64,000 bases of DNA, from contig OZ024878.1 in the NCBI GenBank assembly GCA_964017185.1, forward strand, positions 19,347,851 to 19,411,850. Direction: 5' to 3'. This DNA comes from Rugalucina vietnamica (lineage: Eukaryota; Mollusca; Bivalvia; Lucinida; Lucinidae). Numbering within the stretch: position 1 is the stretch's first letter; the number at the start of each line of letters is the position of its first letter. The notes below the pieces were generated by a model. That model was not told where the DNA came from and searched no databases. It saw only the letters and a list, made by a program, of their open reading frames with translations. The translations under genes and the position numbers were made by a program. Positions 32,400-44,400 of this stretch are shown here, piece after piece.

Positions 32400-33295
32400 A
32401 TTTAAAAGATCCTATTTGTATGCCTTTACTGTTGTAGACAGGAGTTGAAATGGACATTGATGTCATTTTTATGTAGCTTTACATGTTGGTTTTGTCTATA
32501 CGTAATGTGGAAGGTTTTTACAGATTAAGCAAATCTCAGCGGGTACAAACTGGTTTTAGAGTGACCAAGCATCTTTTATACTTCTTTGATTTCCTGCTTA
32601 CCACCAATTGGCAATGTTATGTCATGTCATGCTTATGTAATGTGCATGGCAAAGTCTTTATTTGAAAATACTTGGACAGCTTTTGTTTGTAAAAATTCTA
32701 ACCTTTGCCTAATCTCTTGTTATGGTTGGTCAGCAACACCTGAAACTGGTTTCTCTGTGCGACCCATCTGGAATTGAGCCGTCATGAGAAAAACAGATTT
32801 TTGCCTATGCAAAAACAAAGGCGCAGATCAGCTGTGCAGTTACACCTTTGTTTTCACTACACAGATAGTACCATCCCTCTCCTTCTTAAATCCAAAATTA
32901 AGATAGTACTATTCCTCCCTCTCCTTCTTAAATCCAAAATTTCAAGCTTCTAGCCTGCGTCTGTGACAGTACTGGCCAGTTTGTGTCGGACCTGGTTGAA
33001 AACCTAATTTGTTGGTTTTTTCGTGTGAAAGCTCATGTTGGTTGCTGACCAGTTTTATGTCATTATTTTTGTAGATTGCTACTCATTGATAAAAATTTCA
33101 TTTCTTGTGTGGTAGTAATGTTAGTGTGATCTAGATTATAGCTTAAATATAAGATATTTCCAGTCTAGAATCAGACAAGCCTGGAAATAATAGTGACAAT
33201 ACCCCGTGACAATGTGACCTTTGATTTGTTATTGCTGTAACCCAGTTATAGTTTGTATGAATAATGTGTTTAGCAGGTCTGAAAAAGTCTACTTT

Positions 33296-33506
33296 GGCCT
33301 AAAAAATGTTTATTTCCGGTTACCCGACCGTGTCCAATTTTTTACCCCCCTTAATTTTTTTGCAGATTGGGGGATTTCCAAAGGATTTTACGTAAAACAG
33401 TTTTTCCTAACATTTCCATGAAAAAAGATCAAATTAGAAAAGTTTTCCTACCTATCGATCCTATTTTTTTAAATTTCATGTAACCTGAAACACATTTTTT
33501 AGGCCT
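33296..33506. mobile_element. MITE with GGCCTAAAAAATGT terminal repeats
   Basis: The left end GGCCTAAAAAATGTTTATTT CCGGTTAC pairs with the right end GTAACCTGAAACACATTTTT TAGGCC. The interior is AT-rich and non-coding. Confidence 0.7.
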
Positions 33507-33699
33507 TAGTTGTAATGCTTTTGTCCTAGACGCTTCATTCATTGCTTCATTTTGTTGTGTCTTTCATCTTATAATGTTGTATTTGATTATTTATCAATTG
33601 ATTTATTATAAAAGTAATCATGAAATTAAAATGAGTTTTTATAGACTCCGTGTCTTGTTATATCACCTTTCTGGTGTCTCCTTTTTTCAGACGAGTTAT

Positions 33700-33960
33700 T
33701 AGATATAGCCATTATGCACCAGTCATTTTACCACTGCTCCCCCACCTACGGGGAAGGACGGGGATAATGACTTTGCTCTTTGCCCCGCCCTTCGCAATAG
33801 AAAATCTCCCCAGGGTAAGGATCCTACTGTCTAAACCCCGTCATTTTCAAGTGACACTGTGGTGACACTCGAAAAGTAACTGCCTCACACTTTAGCCCGG
33901 CTATCCCCCAGCCTTCCCCGAAGGTGGGGGTGGGGGTGGGGGGGTCAGTGGTAGTCTGTG
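33700..33960. repeat. C/G-rich dispersed repeat
   Basis: It shares GCACCAGTCATTT, CCACCTAC, AGAAAATCTCCCCAGGGTAA GGATCCTA and GTGACACTGTGG-type words with 55690-56110. It is an inverted-arm structure with CCCCCACCTACGGGGAAGG opposite CCTTCCCCGAAGGTGGGGG. Unclassified repeat. Confidence 0.55.
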
Positions 33961-34204
33961 TACATGGATTCCCTTTAACAATGCCTGGATAATTTTGTTT
34001 GTTAGTTTTGATTCTAAGTGTCCCAGTCAACAATTTTTCAGGCATGTGGGAACAAAACATTTCCAGGTTAATATCAGAAATAAAGGGAGAAAACTACAAC
34101 AGAATGGATCCCAGGACCTTAAAGACAGAACAACCCCTCCGCCATTGTGCTCCCCTTTGGCTTGTTTTAACTGAGTAGTGGGGGATTATCCGGAAAACAT
34201 TTCT

Positions 34205-34440
34205 GTTTAATATATTCCCCCTTATACCACTTTAATATAGCAAACTTGGGGTATACCCATTTTTCTTTTTTTTTTGTTCAAAACATAGATTGTGGGTACA
34301 TGCACTCATTAGAACCACCTTGCTTGGTGATTCTAACGTGTGCCCACAATCTTTGTTTTGAGCAAAAATAAGAAAATACAAAAAAATATTTCTACTGAAA
34401 ATTTTCAATTTTTATAACATGGGGAACATCTGTACATTAC
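34205..34440. mobile_element. MITE family D
   Basis: ACCACTTTAATATAGCAAAC and the hairpin CATAGATTGTGGGTACATGC / GTGTGCCCACAATCTTTG mark a diverged family D copy. Confidence 0.65.
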
Positions 34441-34700
34441 ATGTGCGTATTTTCTTAATGTTTAGTGGCAGAGCTTTGGGCTTTAAAGAGGATTTGAGTT
34501 GGAAACATACTGCTGTCATGGTTGTGTTTGAGAAAGACACTTTACATTGACATTGAAGTACACTAGTAGAGGTGACTCCATCCTCACATGGCAGAAAATC
34601 TATTGGCAATGACCCAAAGAAACAAATACTTCAATAAAGTTTGGCAGTGAAATAAATAAGTCAAGATGCAAGTCTGAATCACAATTTTTGCAGAATTCAT

Positions 34701-34706
34701 TTTATT
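34701..34706 (-). terminator. Candidate polyadenylation signal of HSPBP1
   Basis: TTTATT on the plus strand is AATAAA on the minus strand, 738 bases after the HSPBP1 stop. The 34707-35443 interval would then be the 3' UTR, containing a fold-back MITE. Position-only evidence. Confidence 0.4.
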
Positions 34707-35047
34707 GCACAATAAGCACTTGCTGTTCTCAAAACTAGTTCTACAATACTGAGTTGCACAATGATTTATTCTGTTGACTCTTATTACTCGAAATACTGAA
34801 GTCTCAATTGCAGGGTTAAAGCTTCTTCTAAAAAAACATTCAAAGTTTCTCAGGAGTTTTTGTTAAGACTTTTTTTTTAATAATATAAAATATCTTTCTC
34901 ATAATATAAAACCTTGAATACAACTGACATAGCTGGACATATTTAACAGTCAAATTATAATCGAAAATTACAATAGCACTTCACATAGAAACCTGCACAA
35001 TAGTGCTTTTATATAACATAGTGGCACTTGTAAACCAGGTCCCACGG

Positions 35048-35261
35048 TTATAAAACTTCTTTCATGCTCAGCTCAACTGAGACTAAAATTTATCCAGCTC
35101 ATAAATGTTAACATGCCAAAAATTAACATTCATGAGCAGCCAATAATCATTGGCATTTTAACATTTATGAGCAGGATCTACAGGCTTTGGTGATCTAAAC
35201 CAGAAATCAATTTATTTTAGCTATTTCAGATGAGCTGAGCATCAAAAAAGCTTTATGACCT
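35048..35261. mobile_element. Fold-back MITE of the CTCAGCTCATCTGAG type
   Basis: Outer arms TTATAAAACTTCTTTCATGC TCAGCTCAACTGAG and CAGATGAGCTGAGCATCAAA AAAGCTTTATGA, with inner TTAACATTCATGAGCAG arms. It sits in the presumed 3' UTR of HSPBP1, where a transcript would form a strong hairpin. Confidence 0.75.
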
Positions 35262-35443
35262 CGGGACCAGGGGTGGAGAGTTCGATCTTTGACCTCCCTA
35301 GTATTTCAGATGAGACTTTATAGGCAGCCGCCGGGTGGCGAGAGGTCCTGTCACAATATTACCAGAAATGAAACACAAATACCACTGACTATGAAAATCT
35401 CTTGTGAATGTGAATGTCTATATCACTTCAGACGGTAGAGCTG

Positions 35444-38400
35444 TCATCTGACTACATCTTGTCCATCAGAACTGATCAGTATCTCCAGAAGCTTGGTCGT
35501 ATACTCTAGTTCTTCCTGAAAGTACAGTAAAACTTCATTAATGTAAATGACAAATGGATTTTCCCATCATTATCATTTGGGTCAGTCTACTTTCATTTTT
35601 GGGGGCATCAGGAGTGATTTTTAAATTTTATTCATTTTTCAATGATAATTCTCAAAGCAAACAGAATAGCCCCAGATGGGATGACGCATTCTCTGGGGCT
35701 ATGCTGTTTGCCTATGTCCCACAAAAAGAATGCCAGGCTTATATGAGAATGTAAATGACTAATATATGAAGCGCCTCGTGGGAAAACCAACAATGTGGTT
35801 TCCGAACAGGTCCAAAACAAACCGGCCTGTACAAGCACAGAAAAGAGCTAGAAGCTTAAAATTTCGGATTTAAGCAGAAGAGGAATTGTACTATCCGAGT
35901 AGCGAAAACAAAGGCGCTGATCAGCTTCCCAGTTACCATGAAGCTGATCTGCGTCTTTGTTTTCACCTATGCAGATAGTTGGTTTTCCCATGAGGCAGCT
36001 CATATGTCTCATACGATCATGAATGTCTATAGCACTACACATGACAGACCTGTCATCTATATGGAGGTTCTTGTGAAGAAATGAAAAAAAATAGCTCAAC
36101 ATATCTTAAAATGCGCAAAATATGGATGCTGTGTGGATTTGGTTCAATGTGTTTTCTAAAATTGATCAAGCCTCATTGACAGGTGCCTACCCCAGATTTC
36201 TTGATAGGGGTGGTTTAAATTTTCCAAGTTCTCTTTTTAATTTCACCTATTTTTTCTAAAATTTTCATACAAAAAGGTGAACCAAATGTCCCTTAGGCGG
36301 GTCAAGTGAACTTCCACTAAATCTGCCACAGCCTTAAGACTGGACATCAGACCTACCCTATATGCATCTTTCCCTTTCAGCTCTTGTTGTCTTCCTTTCA
36401 ATAGCTCTATTGTTCTCAGTTCTGGACGTAGACATTCGGAGACACTGCGAGGATGCTCACTGACGATGGCAAGCAGGGCTGACATTAAATGTTCATGGAA
36501 GCCAGAATGTTCCTCACACAGATGGCCGACAAGTTGATCTATCATCCCTATATCACACAGAATATCTGGAAATAAAATGATAAATTGTTAAAATAACAGT
36601 TAAATACATATTTCCCTGTCTATTGAGGGACATTAGATAAGGGACAGGGTACTAAAAAACTTTCAGAATACAGGTAGGGGCCAAAACAGGAAAAATCAAT
36701 ATTGATTGCAGAGGGAAGTGGAACTACAGGTATTATCTTTTCTGGGCCTCTTCATTACCACCTGCAGAGCCGTGATAATCACCTTATTATGACCTAAGGA
36801 TCATATTGCACCATTAGGGGTCATTAACCGAATAAACAGTGGTACCAGAGCTAAGCCTTGAGTGGGATCTATGGTTTCTTCATTTCAAAGCAATGCCGAT
36901 ATAATTTTTCTTGCTGACATAACGGAATTTTCAAGCTCCTAGCAACTGTTTGTATATTAATTTTAAGTCTTTTTTGTTAAACATGGGCAAACTGTATAGC
37001 ACAGGATGTGAGGCTGCAGAACGCAGTCCCACCTGGGGCTATTCTGTTAGCTTTAAGAGAATTTCGTCCAAAAATGAATACATGTGTAGGTATTTAAAAT
37101 AGCTCCTGACATTCCTATAAATGAAGCTGGACTCACCCAAAGGATGATCACTTTTAAAAACAATAGGATCCATAATCAGCATAGCTAAGCATGAAAACAA
37201 GGACTTTTATCAATAAAGAATGTTTTTTTTTAACAAAACAATATCAGCTGCGTCATCACTGATACACATTTTTGCTATACATAGTACCATCTATTTCCTT
37301 CCTTCATGCTCAAATGATAATCACTCTTTCTTGCACACCAGATAGAGAAATCCTACATTTTACCCCATGTGAGAAATTCTTATCTCACCCTTGTTATCTC
37401 ACCCCGGTCGCACCCTGCGTTCAGATGTTCTTTTTTTAACACTGGTTGTATAGGACGTCACGTAATTTTGTCGCTAAGCGCACACGTCACAATGACGTCA
37501 AAACGTTTTAAATCAAAATGGCGGATTTTATCATTTTTCTAGGTAAATAGTATAAAAATCAATCTTCGCTGCATTAAGGTGAGCAAGAAAAAGAATCCAT
37601 CATTCGTGTCAGGTATGGATAGACAAATCTGTCCCTTGCGTCACAATTTGGCATCACTCGGCAAGCCTCGTGATGCCAAAATGTGACCCTCGGGACAGAT
37701 TTGTCTATCCATACCTGACACTCATGTTAGATTCTTATATTCCTATCAGTACTAACCTTTATATTGTGGTTTATCAACAACAAAAGAACTCAAGAGAAAA
37801 GCCGCCTTTATTTTCAGTTTCTCAATGTTTGTTTGCATTGCCCTCATAAGAACAGAGAACCCATCATTTTCTGTGAATAATTTCTGTGCTGCTTCATTGT
37901 CTCTTGTTAAACCTGAAATTAGAGAAATATGAAGTAATATTAAGAATTCAAATACATCACAAAAACATGTCCATGTAATGTACATGTATATACCCCCTTT
38001 CCATGTAACGTATATACCCCCTTAAACCCCACTTTTATATAGTAAAACTGGGGTATATAGGGGTATATATTGTTTCTTATTTTTTATCCAAAACATAGAT
38101 TATGTGCCCACAATCAATGTTTTTTGAGCAAAAATAAGAAAAATATAAAAAAAAATTCTAGTGAAAATTTTCTTTTTCTGGAGTATTTACTTTCTGGAGA
38201 TAGACGTCAAGTTAAGCAATTCTGCTTCTTAGGAGCCGACTTTCAAGTGGTGGGGGAAAGCCAGGGCAGTTCTTGGCGTTCGATTGAGAAATACCCTGTG
38301 AAAACACCGCATCAGGAAGGTGACAGTCAAACCATTGATATATATTGATGCAGGAACCATTTGTGAATGATAGTTTTTTCAATAATCAATATTTTTTACT

Positions 38401-41400
38401 GGGATTCAAACCTGCACAGCAGGCTAGTCAGAAGCCAACAACAATACTGACTGAGCTATCCAGGCACTCCTGAGCTTAGCTATTAAATATATTCAAATTT
38501 ACACAGTTAAATATACATGTATTTTGCACAGATGGGCATATATTGTCAAACTAAATGACTGGAGGATACATTGGTTGGAACTCGTATGGAACATCCTTTT
38601 ACAAGTAACCTTGACTGAATGTTCTGAGCAAATTCTCACAAGCCATCTTTCTTGGCTGAAAAGCCTGGTTTGTGTGAGAGGTTATAAAAACTTTTTTTCG
38701 TGCTCATCTCAGCTGAGACTAAAATTTGTCCTGCTCATAAATGTTAAAATGTCAACAATGGTTGGTATTTTAACATTTATGAACTAGATAAATTACTTGC
38801 TTTTGTGAATTAAACCTAAAATGTCCACTGAATTTCAACGATTTCATTGATTATGAGCTGATAAAATTTCATGCTCAGCTGAGTTGAGCACAAAAAAGTT
38901 TTATATCAGATGACTGTATAATTTTTTTAATTCTTTTTTTATTCTTGTTTTCTTTTTTATTTTTCTTCAAATTTTCTAGTTTACAGGCCAACCTCATTAT
39001 AAAACTATCTTTGGTTTCTATAGAAACAGACTGTGTTATAAGTGAAACCATGTTATAATGTGGTTATTTACATTAGACATACAGAAAATAATCAAATTGA
39101 GAGCCATGACATGGCCATGTTATTATGAAAACCACACTATAGTGAGGTGCGTTATAATGAGGTTGAACTGTACTTACATGAGGCAGCATATAAAGCTTTA
39201 ATTTTCACAGCAGCCTCTTCATCATTGTCCAGTATCTTCAGCATTTCTGGGAAGAATCCGGACTCGATCACAGCAGCCTGGCAGTAGGGATTGTTCTGGA
39301 CTAGGGTTGCTACAAGTTCCAGAACCAGAGATCGAACTTCTGGTGATCTCTCATAATGTGTGCACGAATGGAAAATCTCAAACCCACCAATTTTGTGGAA
39401 ATCTGAAATAAGGATTGAAACATAGGTAAACAATGTTAACATACTACACTTAATAGGTAGAACCTCGCCATTTCATCAGTTTAAACCCCCTTATTCTTGG
39501 TCAGGAGTTAGGTATTAACTATTTATACTGTAATGCCTGACCATGATTAACCTAAACTTTAGACAGAGAGGTCTGGGCATAATTTTGTAACAAAACAAAC
39601 TGCTCCTTAAATACAGTGAAAGACTTGTCAGAGATAGAAAAGGCACACAAATTGCTTTTGTGTACATGAATTTCTTATTACATGTATATGAACATAAATC
39701 ATATAATTTTATATGAACACTCGGTGGCAGCACATTTGCGCACATTTTTGAAAGAATGTGGTTCATTTGCGCACACAATTTTCCCAGGTAAATGTTTTCA
39801 TTTGCGCACACAATTTCCCCAGGTAAATGTTACATTTGCGCACATCAAATTTTCTCCGGTAAATGGTATGTTTGCGCTGATGGGTCTGTAAAGACAAGCC
39901 AAATGGAACATTTTAAAACAAATCCTTTTAAATAAACAGGGTACAGGGGTAACAATGATTATACTTTATTTGTCGTACCTTGATTTAATAAAATACCAGC
40001 AGCTGGCCAAGGAAGAGGCGTAAAAACATGTGCACAAATGTAACAGTAAAACTGTGCGCAAATGATATACATTTCTGTGCGCAAATGAAAACTGTGCGCA
40101 AACGAATTTTTTGAAAAATGTGCGCAAATGTAATAGCACTGAACACTCAACTGAAAATCTTTCTCAAAGCGCTTTATTTACTATGTGACCTCAATAAAGG
40201 TTCTGGCTACTATACCTATAGCAAAGTCAATTTGTTCTGTCCATTCAATAAGTTCCTCCAAGGCAGCTACAACTGCGTCATCATCATCATCATCTGTATT
40301 ATCACTATCTTTGATCTGTTTTATACATTCTCTCATTCTGGCTACCGGATCTGTTGTCATGTCAGTCAAAGCAGCCTCAAGCCATTCTTTTCTCTGAAAA
40401 CAGAATGAGTTTCATTACATTACGAAAAATTGTCCATGCAATATACAGAGATTTTTTTCATCTAAGAAAAAATTGAAAATTTCATTGGAAAATTTTGGAT
40501 TTTTTTTAACATTTTAGTTCAAAACATAGATTGTGGGAACCGCCTCACCAAGGCGGTTCTAAAGAGTACCCACAATGTATGTTTTGGATCAAAAATAAGG
40601 TATACCCCTGTAAACCCCAGTTTTTCTATATAAACGTGGGGTACAAGGGGATATGCATTACACAGACATGTTTTCGTGATGATCAGGAAAACATGTCCCT
40701 GAAATGTATACCCACTTAAACCCCACTATTATGTAGTAAAACTGGGGTTTACAGGGGTTTACATTTTTCTTATTTTTGTTCCAAAACATAGATTGTGGGT
40801 ACTCCTTTCCCTGAGGTGGTTCTAAACCGCACCCACAATCAATGTTTTGAGCAAAAAATAAAAAAAATCAAAATTTTTCAAATGATTTTTTTTTAGCTCA
40901 CCTGAGCCGAAGGCTCACAAGGTGAGCTTATAGGATGGCCATGATCCGGCGTCCGGCGTCCCTCCGTCCGTCGTCCACAATTTCAAAGATCTTCTTCTCT
41001 GAAACCGCTTGGCCGATCTAGTTGACATTTTATGTGGAGCCTCCTTGGGTAGTGGCATTTCAAGTTTGATCGCGAAATCCAGGTCACATGATCAAGATGG
41101 CCGCCACGCCCATATATGGTAAAAACCCTTCAAAAATCTTCTTCTCCAGAACCGGTGGGCCGATTTCCACGAAACTTGGTATGTAGCATCGGGGACTTCA
41201 GCCCATCATAGTTTGATAAAATGATGACCCTTGGATGACCTTGACCTATTTTACGGCAAGGTCAAATTTGGAAAAATAGGCTTTTACATGGGAAAAAGTG
41301 AAAACTATGGATTTTTTGAAAACTATTGCAGCCTGAGGCCTGAAAAGTGGTAGATGCAAACAACTAATGGAGTAGATGAAGGTATGTGGTTAATTTAGGT

Positions 41401-44400
41401 CAAGGTCATCTCTTGACCTTGGCCAGTCTGTCGTCCATACACACTTTTTAAAGATCTTCTTCTCTGAAAGTGCTTGGCCAATCAAAGTGAAATTTTATGT
41501 GGAGCATCCATGGGTAGGGGAGACGAAAGTTTGATTGCGAAATCCAGGTCACATGACCAAGATGGCCGCCACGCCCATATATGGTAAAAACCACTCAAAA
41601 ATCTTCTTCTCCAGAACCGGCTGGCCGATTTTCATGAAACTTGGTATGTAGCATTTGGGACTCCAGCCCATCATAGTTTGATCAAATGATGACCATAGGA
41701 TGACCTTGACCTATTTTACGGCAATGTCAATTTTGGAAACATAGGCTTTTTCATGGGAAAAAGTGAAAACTATGTATTTTTTGAAAACTATTGCAGCCTG
41801 AGGCCTGAAAAGTGGTAGATGCAAGCAACCAATGGAGTAGATGAAGGTATGTGATTAATTTAGGTAAAGGTCATCTCTTGACCTTGGCCTGTCTGTCGTC
41901 CATACACACTTTTCAAAGATCTTCTTCTCTGAAACTGCTTGGCCAATCAAAGTGAAATTTTATGTGGAGCATCCCTGGGTAGGGGAGACGAAAGTTTGAT
42001 CGCGAAATCCAGGTCACATGACCAAGATGGCCGCCACGCCCATATATGGTAAAAACCACTCAAAAATCTTCTTCTCCAGAACCGGCAGGCCGATTTTCAT
42101 GAAACTTGGTATGTAGCATTTGGGACTCCAGCCCATCATAGTTTGATCAAATGATGACCCTAGGATGACCTTGACCTATTTTACAGCAATTTCAATTGGC
42201 TTTTACATGGGAAAAGTGGAAACTATGGATTTTTTGAAAACTGTTGCAGCCTGAGACCTGCAAACAACTAATGGAGTAGATGAAGGTATGTGATTAATTT
42301 AGGTCAATGTCATCTCTTGACCTTGGCCAGTCTGTCGTCCATACCTACTTTTCAAAAATCTTCTTCTCTGAAACTGCTTGGCCAATCAAAGTGAAATTTT
42401 ATGTGGAGCGTCCATAGGTAGGGGGAACGAAAGTGTGATCGCGAAATTCGGGTCACATGACCAAGATGGCCGCCATGCCCAACTATGGTAAAAACCACTC
42501 AAAAATCTTCTTCTCCAGAACCGGCTGGCCGATTTACGCAAAACTTGGTATGTAGCATTTAGGACTCCAGCCCATCATAGTTTGTTGAAATGATGACCCT
42601 AGGATGACCTTGACCTATTTTACGGCAAGGTCAATTTTGGAAACATAGGCTTCGCCGCTTTTACATGGGAAAAGGCGAAAAACAATGGATATTTTGGAAA
42701 CTGTTGCAGCCTGAGACCTGAAAGATGCTAGACGCAGACAACTAATGGAGTCAATGAAGGTAAGTAATTAATGAAGGCCAAGGTCATTTGTTGACCTTGA
42801 CCCAAGGTCATTTAAAATTAAAATTATGGTTTTCTCAGAAATCACTGGGTTTGGAAACTATTGCAGCCTGAGACCTGAAACTTTGCAGATGCAGACAACT
42901 TGTGAAGTCAATAAAGGTGTGTGAGTATTCAAGGTCAAGGTCATTTCATGATGACTTAATACTCCAAGATCAGGCTTCAGGTGAGCGTTCTCAGGACCAA
43001 TGGTCCTCTGGTTTTTTATTTTTTACAGTTGAAAAAATATCTGTATATTGCAAGGGCATGTTATCATAATGTTTCTTCTCCAAATTTACAGGACATATCT
43101 GTTGCTCACTAACTGTGAGCATGATATCAGCATGATCAGACAAGTAATTAAGTTTATTTTTAGATGGCATAACAGAAAAATAAGTAGCCCAAAGGGCTAC
43201 AATCGCTCACCTGAGAACCAACATCCACAGTCTAAGGTTGAATCTGGCTCAAAATTGAACTCATCCAAATTATTATGTTCGACTTTGTTACTACATAGAC
43301 TGAAGAAGATCAGATCAAAAATGAAGCTGCTAGAGTTTTTCAAATACTAAAGAGCAGCTAACTCCACAGTCAGAGATCGAAATTCTAACTCATCCGAGAT
43401 ATTATATTTTGTCCTTGTAACTATACTTAACGACACTTCCAATGCTACCAATACAGTTTTTGCTATAATTTCAAAACTGCTCAAGATATTGAAATGAAAA
43501 TTACAGGGACGATAGATTCATGAGACGTGTACTGAAGGCAAAATTAAGCCAGCTGACTCTTATAAAGAAACGCCCCGGGCGTTTGGACATACCACACGTC
43601 ATTTTCAAAAGTCACAAAATCATGTATAGCGAACAAAGATCGTTATAACAGTTCCTCCATATTTCCTTCTAGTCTTGTTATCTCTTTTTGCCACAGCACA
43701 TGGAGGGAAGAACATTTCTCAGAAAAACAAATCATATGCACGGACTTACTGGTGTATGCGTCTGATGCACGACGGAGACGTCTCTTACAGCACCCAAGAC
43801 TGTTAACCTTAGAACTGCAAGCTGGAGTTAATTTTAGCCATCCAAATCATCGACCTAAAATAAATCTACCATATTTAACCCTTATCTGGAATGTTCTCAG
43901 CTGTGTAGTTAGGAGACGGTACCCTGCTAATGATATACAGTTAGAACAATTTATTTGTAAGGGATGGATGGAAGTGTATAGCGCATCGTACTTGTATGCG
44001 GTACGTGGCTTCGATGTTTAGAGTAAATGACAGCCTAACTAGGTAATTAAAATCTGATGAATATTTGCTGTGATAGTTTAGTTTCAACTGTTTTGTTTAT
44101 TGTTTTATTTTTTCTTCTTTTTTCATGAATAAAACATAAAAAAAAAGTACACGTACAGTATGGCAATATATAATAGGTTTATTTCTGAAATAATGTTTTG
44201 TTTAATCCCTCAAGTTTTGCGACTTTTGAAAATGAGATGTGGTTTGTCTTAACACTCGGGATGATTCTTAATAAAGATCCGCTTGCATGAATTTACCTTC
44301 AGTACCCGCCCCACGATTTTTCTATCGTCACTGCAATTTTCATTTCAAAATCTTGAGTGGTTTCGAAATTATTGCAAAAACTCTATCGGTAGTGTTGGAA

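Larger units (their letters stand above)
28556..33036. mobile_element. Second cluster of hairpin MITE family C
   Basis: Copies at about 28556-28792, 30070-30292, 30585-30810, 31043-31275, 31865-32090 and 32776-33036, separated by a family A element and two palindromic MITEs. The copies at 31865 and 32776 have shortened central hairpins. The last has an internal duplication of CCTTCTTAAATCCAAAATT (about 32880-32942). No host exon was found among them. Confidence 0.85.

Noticed and set aside
38398-38472. Possible tRNA gene on the minus strand
   Set aside because: No acceptor stem and poor anticodon arm, so it is kept only as a SINE head.
43752-44021. Plus-strand ORF of 89 codons as a host gene
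   Set aside because: It lies in the loop of a fold-back element with no splice partners or recognised domain.
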